Of a stretch of 12,724 nt of DNA, positions 1-6,163 are shown piece after piece. The number at the start of each line of letters is the position of its first letter. The stretch's first letter is position 1. The position numbers were made by a program, and so were the translations under genes. The DNA comes from Phycisphaerae bacterium (GTDB lineage: Bacteria > Planctomycetota > Phycisphaerae > UBA1845 > Fen-1342): positions 1 to 12,724 of the forward strand of contig JAGVEP010000141.1 in NCBI GenBank assembly GCA_020058145.1. The letters are read 5' to 3'. A model generated the notes under the pieces. That model had not been told where the DNA came from. It ran no database searches and saw only the letters and a program-made list of their open reading frames with translations.

Positions 1-2
1 GC

Positions 3-734
3 CCGCCGGACCTGCGGCGGATCGCGCACCTGGTTGTCGGGACGGTGAAGCGGCTCGGCCCAGCCGCTCCGCTGGCCATCATCTCCGCGACGCTGCCAAC
101 GGTGGGTTTCGTGGCCCTGGCCTGCACGTTCAACCTCATCGGACCGTGGCTGCGCGAGCGAGAAGCACTTGGAATCGCGATGTACATCTGCGGTTTCGCG
201 CTCTCGGCCGGTTTGGCGATCCTCCCAACCCACTTGCAGGCCGCGCTGGGCGGTTGGGCGTTTGGCTTCGCTGTCGGTTGTCCGGCCGCGTTGGCCGGCG
301 TGCTCGGGGCCGCACTGTGCGGTTACGCCATCGCGCTCCGCGCCACCGGCGACCGAGCGCTGGCGCTGATTCGCGAGAAGCCCAAGTGGCAGGCCGTTTA
401 TGACGCCCTCCTCGGCAGCGGCTTTGGCCGCACACTGCTCATCGTCATCCTTGTGCGACTCGCGGTGACGCCCTTCGCGCTGACCAACCTGATTCTCGCG
501 GCGACGCGCGTACACCCGCTGGCCTATGCGCTCGGCACGCTCATCGGGATTGCTCCGCGCACCAGCGCCGCGGTGTTCCTAGCCGTCGGCGTCCGCGAAT
601 TCTCCTCGCAGACGGCACAGCAGCGGTGGGTCTGGCTCGCCGGCATCGGGCTCACCCTCGTGGCCGTGGTGGTCATCGGTCAGATCGCGAATCGCGCGGT
701 CACCCGCGTGACCGGCAGCCGTCAAGGCGCGTAG
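3..734 (+). CDS. TVP38/TMEM64-family (VTT domain) membrane protein, probably 5'-partial
   Basis: Polytopic inner-membrane protein of the VTT (DedA/TVP38-like) superfamily; some relatives act in lipid scrambling or membrane homeostasis, but the substrate here is unknown. Counting from the GTG at 45, hydrophobic segments lie near residues 8-28, 43-60, 66-95, 130-153, 157-183 and 195-215. VTT-like features are PTHLQAALGGWAFGF (61-75), a Gly-rich helix (84-93), and R138 followed by TPFALTN, with GTLIGIAP at 164-171. The frame is open to the left window edge. The residues before the GTG (PDLRRIAHLVVG) look like the amphipathic helix that normally precedes the LGPxAPL segment in this family, and no good Shine-Dalgarno precedes the GTG, so the true start probably lies outside the window. 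Its 3' end overlaps the convergent radical SAM gene by 13 bp. Family call is fairly firm; function is not. Confidence 0.8.
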   Translation, partial: PPDLRRIAHLVVGTVKRLGPAAPLAIISATLPTVGFVALACTFNLIGPWLREREALGIAMYICGFALSAGLAILPTHLQAALGGWAFGFAVGCPAALAGVLGAALCGYAIALRATGDRALALIREKPKWQAVYDALLGSGFGRTLLIVILVRLAVTPFALTNLILAATRVHPLAYALGTLIGIAPRTSAAVFLAVGVREFSSQTAQQRWVWLAGIGLTLVAVVVIGQIANRAVTRVTGSRQGA

Positions 735-1729
735 CACGCGGGGGGGCCGATGCACTCCGGCCAAACGCGGCGCTCGAACAGGAATTGGCGGATGTGCGCG
801 CACAGATGACATTTGCTCGCGTAACCCGCGGGTAACTCGCCGTAACCCAGTTTCCGGGCCACTGGCAGCAAGTCGTAACTGCCGCCCGCCACGAGCGCCG
901 CCACCACGGGCTGCGCACGCCAGTCGGTCGCGAGACGCTGCCACACCGCGCCGACGCTGCACCCGGTTTGCGGGCCTGCTTGGCCGAGGATGATGCCGCT
1001 GCACGTACCGGGGAAGATGTTGCCGAGCGCATCGATGTGTACATGCCGGCTGCCGAGCAACTCCGCGGCGCAGTCTTGCCCGCGGTACGCCTCCGCCGGC
1101 TGTCCCGGCAGCAGCGGGGCCACTTGCTCCGCCGCCCGGCCGGTCAACCGGTCGGGGTGTTGCTGCAGCGCAGCGCGAAAGGCCGCTTCCCGCTGCTCCC
1201 GGGTGAGCGCCCGCGTGTCGATCGGCTGCTGGAAGAAATCCCACCACCGCACGATCACGCGTCCGCGGCCGAGCACTTCGCGGGCGCAGCGTACGCAGCG
1301 CTGCACGCACTCCAGCGCTACGAATTCCTGGTGAAACACATCGCAGCTAATGACCAGCCGTTCCATCCCCAGCGCGTCCAGCAGCTCCAGCCGCGCCCGC
1401 GTCAGCCCATCGTCCGTCGCCCAGCCGGCGTTGGTCTCGATCTTCTCAACCGGTGCCAGGCCGGCGTCGCGGGCGGCCCGCAGGACCGCCACCAGCCGCG
1501 TCCAATCGCCAAACGGCTCGCCGCCCGCGAGATGCACGCGCATCTTCGCCCCGTGCTGCCGCGCGTGCTCTTCCAGCTCGCGCCACAGCCGCACCGCGGT
1601 CGCGACGCTCATCTCCTCTCCCCGATCCGGACCGCCACGGACGTAACAGAACGCACAGCGCGAGTTGCACCAGTACGTCAGGTACAGGCCCGCGAATTCC
1701 CATACGGCGAGCTGTGGCGGAGCACTCAT
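722..1729 (-). CDS. Radical SAM protein with Cys-rich SPASM/Twitch-like C-terminus
   Basis: A 335-residue radical SAM enzyme of unrecognised substrate. The [4Fe-4S]-SAM motif is CNSRCAFC (C21, C25, C28), followed by the SAM-binding GGEP at 69-72 and a barrel with ETN at 98-100 and ISCDVFHQEF at 127-136. The C-terminal third has seven further cysteines (220, 243, 257, 307, 310, 326, 332). HIDALGNIFPGTC (231-243) resembles the SPASM/Twitch hairpin, and CHLC (307-310) is a likely cluster ligand pair, so one or two auxiliary Fe-S clusters are plausible. The start is ATG at 1729 with only a weak GGA upstream. It lies 52 bp downstream of the CoA-transferase gene on the same strand, so co-transcription is possible. 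No precursor peptide or partner was found nearby. It could be a peptide-modifying or sugar/cofactor enzyme; I cannot choose. The superfamily assignment is secure. Confidence 0.88.
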   Translation of the reverse strand: MSAPPQLAVWEFAGLYLTYWCNSRCAFCYVRGGPDRGEEMSVATAVRLWRELEEHARQHGAKMRVHLAGGEPFGDWTRLVAVLRAARDAGLAPVEKIETNAGWATDDGLTRARLELLDALGMERLVISCDVFHQEFVALECVQRCVRCAREVLGRGRVIVRWWDFFQQPIDTRALTREQREAAFRAALQQHPDRLTGRAAEQVAPLLPGQPAEAYRGQDCAAELLGSRHVHIDALGNIFPGTCSGIILGQAGPQTGCSVGAVWQRLATDWRAQPVVAALVAGGSYDLLPVARKLGYGELPAGYASKCHLCAHIRQFLFERRVWPECIGPPACYAP

Positions 1730-1781
1730 AACAGTCCATCTCTGCGACGGGCGGCCCGTTCTCCGCCGCCGTGCACCGCTG

Positions 1782-3689
1782 CTAAGAAGCTGCCGGGATC
1801 TTTCGTTCCCGCTCGGGCAGGCGCATCAGCACGCGCACCACGTCGCCGTCCTGCTGCGTCTCTACGACCATCCCCGAGCGATGGAAGATCTTGAGCATCC
1901 CGCTGTTTTCGACCAGCACGTAGGCGTAGAAGGTGTGGACGCCGCGCTCGCGGGCAATCTGCACCAGCCGGTTGAAAAAATACGAGCCGAGCCCCTTGCG
2001 CTGCCACGTATCCTGTACGGTGAACGCCACTTCCGCGGTTTGCTTCTCCGCGTCGGTCATGTAGCGTGCTACGCCGACCACCTGCTCGCCGCCCGGCGGT
2101 CCCGAAAGGCCGATCAGGGCCATTTCCGTGTCGTAGTCGATCGTGCAGAAGACCTGCATCTTGTTGTGCGGCATCGCCTTCAGCGCCGCGTGATACCGCA
2201 GGTACTTCGTCTGCTCGCTGAAGTGGTAGAACATCTCCCGCATCAGCGGCTCGTCGTCCGGGCGAATCGGCCGCACGAAAACTGCCTGGCCGTCCGGCGT
2301 CGTGATCGTCTCTTCGTACTGCGCCGGATAGGGGGCCTGCGCCGGCGGCATGATCTGGTTCGGATAGACGATGTGCCGGCGCTTCGCCGCGTGCAACAGC
2401 TCGGAGCGGAAGTCCGGGTGGGCGATGCTGATCAGCGACATCGCCCGCTCGCGCATCGTCTTGCCGTGCAGGAACGCGACGCCGTACTCGGTGACGATGT
2501 AGTGTGTGTCGCCGCGGGTCGTGATCACGCCGGCACCTTCCAGTAGCGTGGCGACGATCCGCGATTTGACCGTGATTTTGCCGTTTTCGTCCGGCACGTC
2601 CGCCGTGCTGGGCATGGCGATGATCGGCTTGCCGTTCTTGGCGAGGGCCGCGCCGCGAATGAAGTCGGCGTGGCCGCCAATGCCGCTGTACAGGAGTTGC
2701 CCCAGTGAATCGGCCACGACCTGGCCCGTCAGGTCGACCTCCAGGGCCGCGTTGATCGCCACCATGTTCTCCTGGGCGCTGATGACGATCGGATTATTGG
2801 TGTACTCCGACGGGTGCATCTCGATCTGCGGATTGTCGTCCATGAACTCGAACAGTGCGTGACTGCCGGCGGCGAAACTGCCCACGATCTTGCCGGGGTC
2901 CAGCGTCTTGCGCCGGCCGGTGATGACGCCCGCGCGGGCGAGCTTCAGCACCCCGTCGGAGAACATCTCGGTGTGAATGCCCAGGTCGTTCTTGTCGGTC
3001 AGCATCGACAGGACCGCGTCGGGAATGCGGCCGATGCCGACCTGAAGCGTGGCGCCGCCGGGAATCAGGCGGGTCAGGTGCGCCGCGAGCTGCCGGGTCA
3101 CGTCGTCCGCCTCGCCCAGTGCGGGCCATTCGAGCAGCGGCTCGTCGTGTTCGACCAGCGCTTGAATCTGCCGCACGTTGAGGAAGCAATCGCCGAGCGC
3201 CCGCGGCATGCGGCGGTTCACCTGGGCGACCACGTGCCGCGCCGACTCAACGGCGGACTTGGTGATGTCCACGGAAACACCGAGGCTGCAGTTACCGTAT
3301 TCGTCCGGCGGGCTGACCATGACCAGGGCCACGTCGATCGCCAGCCGCCGCGTACGAAACAGCGTCGGCACCTGCGACAGGAAAATCGGTGTGTAGTCGG
3401 CGCGCGCGTCATTCACCGCGGTCCGCATGCTGCTGCCGATGAAGAACGCATTCGGGCGGAAGTTCTGGGCATATTTGGGCTGCGCGTACGGTGCGACGCC
3501 GAACGTCAGAATGTGGACGATTTCGGTATCGGACAGGTTCTCGCCGTGGACCGCCAGCGCCCGGACCAGTTCCTGCGGCTCGCCGCAAGCGGACCCGATG
3601 TACACGCGGTGGCCCGGCTTGACCAGCCGGACCGCTTCGGCGGCGGTCTTGACCTTGTCGGCATAGCGTTCACGCCAGTGGGTGGGCAT
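1782..3689 (-). CDS. Acetyl-CoA hydrolase/CoA-transferase fused to a C-terminal GNAT acetyltransferase domain
   Basis: A 635-residue two-domain cytosolic enzyme. Residues 1 to about 440 match the acetyl-CoA hydrolase/4-hydroxybutyrate CoA-transferase family: VYIGSACGEP (29-38), VSPPDEYGNCSLG (125-137), GGATLQVGIGRIPDA (211-225), GIHTEMFSDG (237-246), YSGIGGHADFIRGA (334-347) and EYGVAFLHGK (401-410). Glu241 aligns with the glutamate that forms the covalent CoA thioester in this family, so transfer of CoA between short-chain acids is likely. Residues about 468-626 are a GNAT domain: VRPIRPDDE near the start and the acetyl-CoA pyrophosphate loop QRKGLG at 563-568. This domain order is known in other bacteria. 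The start at 3689 is supported by AGGAG 7 nt upstream. It lies 137 bp downstream of the acyl-CoA synthetase gene, suggesting a shared role in acyl-CoA metabolism, perhaps with lysine acetylation of a partner. The acceptor and the GNAT target are unknown. Confidence 0.93.
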   Translation of the reverse strand: MPTHWRERYADKVKTAAEAVRLVKPGHRVYIGSACGEPQELVRALAVHGENLSDTEIVHILTFGVAPYAQPKYAQNFRPNAFFIGSSMRTAVNDARADYTPIFLSQVPTLFRTRRLAIDVALVMVSPPDEYGNCSLGVSVDITKSAVESARHVVAQVNRRMPRALGDCFLNVRQIQALVEHDEPLLEWPALGEADDVTRQLAAHLTRLIPGGATLQVGIGRIPDAVLSMLTDKNDLGIHTEMFSDGVLKLARAGVITGRRKTLDPGKIVGSFAAGSHALFEFMDDNPQIEMHPSEYTNNPIVISAQENMVAINAALEVDLTGQVVADSLGQLLYSGIGGHADFIRGAALAKNGKPIIAMPSTADVPDENGKITVKSRIVATLLEGAGVITTRGDTHYIVTEYGVAFLHGKTMRERAMSLISIAHPDFRSELLHAAKRRHIVYPNQIMPPAQAPYPAQYEETITTPDGQAVFVRPIRPDDEPLMREMFYHFSEQTKYLRYHAALKAMPHNKMQVFCTIDYDTEMALIGLSGPPGGEQVVGVARYMTDAEKQTAEVAFTVQDTWQRKGLGSYFFNRLVQIARERGVHTFYAYVLVENSGMLKIFHRSGMVVETQQDGDVVRVLMRLPERERKIPAAS

Positions 3690-3717
3690 CGTCAGGCTCC
3701 TGACCTGCGGTCCGTGC

Positions 3718-3827
3718 AGAACCGCAAAGACGCAGAGAGCGCAAAGAACGCAGAGAATGCACGGCTAGTCAATCGGAACTCACTACACATCTCTGCGTCC
3801 GCTGCGCTCTCTGCGTCTCTGCGGTCT
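3718..3827. repeat. Long imperfect inverted repeat (CGCAGAGA type) between two same-strand genes
   Basis: Two arms, about 3718-3759 and 3788-3827, are near-perfect reverse complements: roughly 40 bp each with a few mismatches and two single-base gaps, separated by a loop of about 28 nt. The arms consist of tandem purine-rich units (CCGCAAAGACGCAGAGAGCG and variants). The right arm abuts the TGA stop (3827-3829) of the upstream synthetase gene, and the repeat fills most of the gap to the CoA-transferase start. In RNA it would form a very stable stem. It lacks a U-tract, so it is not a classic intrinsic terminator. It could attenuate, stabilise or process the intercistronic mRNA, or simply be a dispersed repeat; similar CGCAGAGA repeats occur between genes in many environmental bacterial genomes (from memory). 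Confidence 0.85.
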
Positions 3828-5995
3828 CAGTCGTCGGGTGACAGAATGACGCGGGCATCCGCCACGACGGCGCCCTGCCCAGTCGGGTAGACCATCAGCG
3901 GGTTAATGTCCAGTTCCTTGATCCGCGGGTGTTGCGACACCAGTTGCGAGAGCCGCAGCAGGCACTCGGCAATCGCCGGCACGTCCGCGGGCGGCTCCCC
4001 ACGAAAGCCGCGCAGCAGCTTGTGCGCGCGAATGTCCATGATCATTTCCAGGGCCATGTTCTCGCGCAGCGGCGCGAGGCGGAACGTCACGTCTTTGAGC
4101 GCCTCGCAGTAGATGCCGCCGAGGCCGAACATCAGCAGCGGACCCATGCGGGGGTCGCGGGACATGCCCAGGATGATTTCCTTCCCCTGCGGCAGCATCT
4201 TCTGGACCAGCACGCCCCAGATTTCCACGTCCGCCCCCAGCTTCTTCTTCACGGAACCGATCATCTCGTCGAATGCGGTGCGGACGCTCGCCTCGTCCAT
4301 CAGGTTCAGCCGCACGCCACCCACATCCGTCTTGTGCAGGATCTTCGGACCCGAAATCTTGAGCACCACCGGAAAGCCCAGCTTCGCCGCGGCCGCGGCG
4401 GCCTCGTCCGCGCTCGTGGCGAGCGCATAAGGCACAATTGGAAAACCGTAGCGCCGGAAGACCTCGAGCGCTTTGAGCTCGACGAGCGTGGTCCGCCCGG
4501 CCCGCGTTTCCTCGTCGAGAATCGCGGTTACGCCGTCCTGGTCCACCTCAAACTGTTTGTACGGCAGAATCGGCTGGCGCGCCCATTCAGCGAAGCGGCA
4601 CTTGGCCGCCATCGCCCGCATCCCGTCCTCCGGGAACGCGTACGCCGGGACGCCATGCTTGCGCAGCAGTTGCACACCCGACAAGACATCCACCAGCCCC
4701 ATCAGACACCCGACGATCGGCTTGCCGCAGAAAGTCTTCGCCTCGCGGATTTCATTCGCTATCTCGGTCACGTCCGTCATGGTCTGCGGCGTGACGATCA
4801 CCATGACCTGATCCACGCCCTCGTCAGCACAGACCGCGTCCAGCGCGGACCGATAGCGATCGTGCTTCGCATCTCCGATCACGTCGACCGGGTTCTTGAG
4901 GCTCGCCGTCGGCGGAAGCTGGTAACGCAGTGATTTGAGCGTGTATTCCTGAAACTTGGCCAGACGCATGCCGGCGCGGATGCACGCGTCGGTCGCCAGG
5001 ATGCCGGGTCCACCGGCGTTCGTGACGACGGCGGTGCGGCGCCCCGGCGGCAACGTCGGATCGACGAAAACTTCCGCGCAGTCGAACAGCTCGTTGACCG
5101 AATCGACGCGCAGCACCCCGGCCTGCGCAAAGACCGCGTCGTATACCTCGTCGGAGCCCGCCAGCGAGCCGGTGTGCGAGGCCGCCGCCGCCGCCCCTTC
5201 CAGCGTCCGGCCGGTTTTGATCGCGATGATCGGCTTGGGATTGCTGCCGTGCGTGATCCGGTGACAGGTCTCGATGAACGCCTGCCCGTGCGACAGTTCT
5301 TCGAGGTACATGAGAATCGCTTTGGTCAGCGGGTCGGCGGCCAGCGCCATAAGCAGGTCGGTCTCCGCCACGGCGACCTTGTTGCCGAAGCTGACGAAAC
5401 GAGAAAAGCCGATGCCGACACCCTTGGCGTAGTCCAACAACGCCGTACAGAGCGCGCCGCTTTGCGAGATGAGCCCAAACTGGCCGGCGTTGGGCATTCC
5501 GCGGCCAAACGTCGCGTTCATCCCGACGGTCGGGGCGGTGTTGATGATGCCGAGGCAGTTAGGGCCGACGATCGTTAGGCCGCGCTCGTGGGCCAGCACC
5601 TTGAGGTCCTGCTCGCGTTTGACGCCCTCGCCGCCGACCTCCTTGAATCCTGCGGAGATCACAACGAAATGCCGCGTACCCTTGTCCGCGCACTCGGCCA
5701 CGACCGCCTGCACGAGCGGCGCGGGAATCACGAGCACGGCCAGGTCCACGAGGTCGTCAATCGCCGAGACGCTCGGCACGCAACGGTTGCCCAGGATGCT
5801 CTTCGCCTTGGGGTTGACCGGGTACACCACGCCGGTGAACCCACCAAAGACGAGATTGCTGATGATCGCGTTGCCAACCGACCCGGACGTGCGGGAGGCC
5901 CCGACCACGGCGATCGAACGCGGGGCAAACAGCGGCTCGAGGTTGGTCGCCGCAGCTTTCGGCTCGTCGCAGGCCACAACGGTGGTGGGGGGCAT
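3827..5995 (-). CDS. Acetate/acyl-CoA ligase (ADP-forming), fused alpha and beta subunits
   Basis: A 722-residue NDP-forming acyl-CoA synthetase, interconverting acyl-CoA + ADP + Pi with acid + ATP + CoA. Residue numbers here count from the in-frame TTG two codons upstream of the chosen ATG. Order is CoA-binding Rossmann domain (VVGASRTSGSVGN, 32-44), succinyl-CoA-ligase-like domains with GPNCLG (146-151), LISQSGA (177-183) and SHTGSLAGSDEVYD (275-288), then an ATP-grasp beta part from about 500 with VVLKISGPKILHKTDVGGV (545-563), GLGGI (626-630) and LDINPL (697-702). His276 and His556 match the two phosphohistidine relay residues of archaeal ADP-forming acetyl-CoA synthetases, so the enzyme should be active, unlike Pat-type acetyltransferases that lost the catalytic His. 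There is no GNAT domain, but the next gene downstream carries one. The start is ATG at 5995 because AGGAG (6002-6006) sits 6 nt upstream, whereas it directly abuts the TTG at 6001. Confidence 0.94.
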   Translation of the reverse strand: MPPTTVVACDEPKAAATNLEPLFAPRSIAVVGASRTSGSVGNAIISNLVFGGFTGVVYPVNPKAKSILGNRCVPSVSAIDDLVDLAVLVIPAPLVQAVVAECADKGTRHFVVISAGFKEVGGEGVKREQDLKVLAHERGLTIVGPNCLGIINTAPTVGMNATFGRGMPNAGQFGLISQSGALCTALLDYAKGVGIGFSRFVSFGNKVAVAETDLLMALAADPLTKAILMYLEELSHGQAFIETCHRITHGSNPKPIIAIKTGRTLEGAAAAASHTGSLAGSDEVYDAVFAQAGVLRVDSVNELFDCAEVFVDPTLPPGRRTAVVTNAGGPGILATDACIRAGMRLAKFQEYTLKSLRYQLPPTASLKNPVDVIGDAKHDRYRSALDAVCADEGVDQVMVIVTPQTMTDVTEIANEIREAKTFCGKPIVGCLMGLVDVLSGVQLLRKHGVPAYAFPEDGMRAMAAKCRFAEWARQPILPYKQFEVDQDGVTAILDEETRAGRTTLVELKALEVFRRYGFPIVPYALATSADEAAAAAAKLGFPVVLKISGPKILHKTDVGGVRLNLMDEASVRTAFDEMIGSVKKKLGADVEIWGVLVQKMLPQGKEIILGMSRDPRMGPLLMFGLGGIYCEALKDVTFRLAPLRENMALEMIMDIRAHKLLRGFRGEPPADVPAIAECLLRLSQLVSQHPRIKELDINPLMVYPTGQGAVVADARVILSPDD

Positions 5996-6001
5996 GAACA
6001 A

Positions 6002-6006
6002 CTCCT
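6002..6006 (-). promoter_or_regulatory. Shine-Dalgarno that decides the acyl-CoA ligase start
   Basis: On the minus strand AGGAG is followed by TTGTTC and then ATG. It gives a normal 6-nt spacing to the ATG at 5995 and zero spacing to the in-frame TTG at 6001, so the ATG is the start. Confidence 0.75.
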
Positions 6007-6065
6007 GGCTGGCAACCGTGTCCTGCGGCAGGCGGCCACAGGGTTACACGCATAGCAGAGCAGGA

Positions 6066-6074
6066 ATCATACCA
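6066..6074 (-). promoter_or_regulatory. Candidate extended -10 promoter for the acyl-CoA ligase gene
   Basis: The minus strand reads TGGTATGAT: a TATGAT hexamer (5 of 6 to consensus) preceded by the extended -10 TG dinucleotide. No TTGACA-like -35 is seen 16-18 bp upstream, which is tolerated by extended -10 promoters. The predicted transcript would start near 6059, leaving a leader of about 64 nt before ATG 5995. It is the only AT-rich promoter-like match in the 168-bp gap between the ligase and heme A synthase genes. Prediction only. Confidence 0.35.
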
Positions 6075-6163
6075 AATGGAGTGATCGGGGCCACGCGTGG
6101 AGTTAGAGCGTTTGGCCGGCCGCCACATCGAAACCAACCGATCACCAGGGGTTGAAGACTGAA

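Noticed and set aside
579..1310. 243-codon minus-strand open frame spanning the VTT and radical SAM genes
   Set aside because: Overlaps two well-supported genes and is Arg/Ala/Pro-rich shadow sequence.
968..1894. 308-codon plus-strand open frame
   Set aside because: Antisense to the radical SAM gene and running into the next; no family features.
3718..3827. Inverted repeat considered as a CRISPR fragment or intrinsic terminator
   Set aside because: There are only two arms in inverted orientation with no spacers, and no U-tract follows on either strand.
2814..3890. 358-codon plus-strand open frame
   Set aside because: It lies opposite the CoA-transferase/GNAT gene, has no conserved motifs and is His/Arg/Asp-rich as expected from the antisense of a high-GC gene.
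3929..4933. 334-codon plus-strand open frame
   Set aside because: Antisense to the acyl-CoA ligase, whose motifs are unequivocal; the translation is low-complexity Arg/His/Gln.
722..5995. Three minus-strand genes considered as a natural-product or defence cluster
   Set aside because: The synthetase and CoA-transferase are common acyl-CoA metabolism enzymes, and no precursor peptide, transporter or nuclease accompanies the radical SAM gene.
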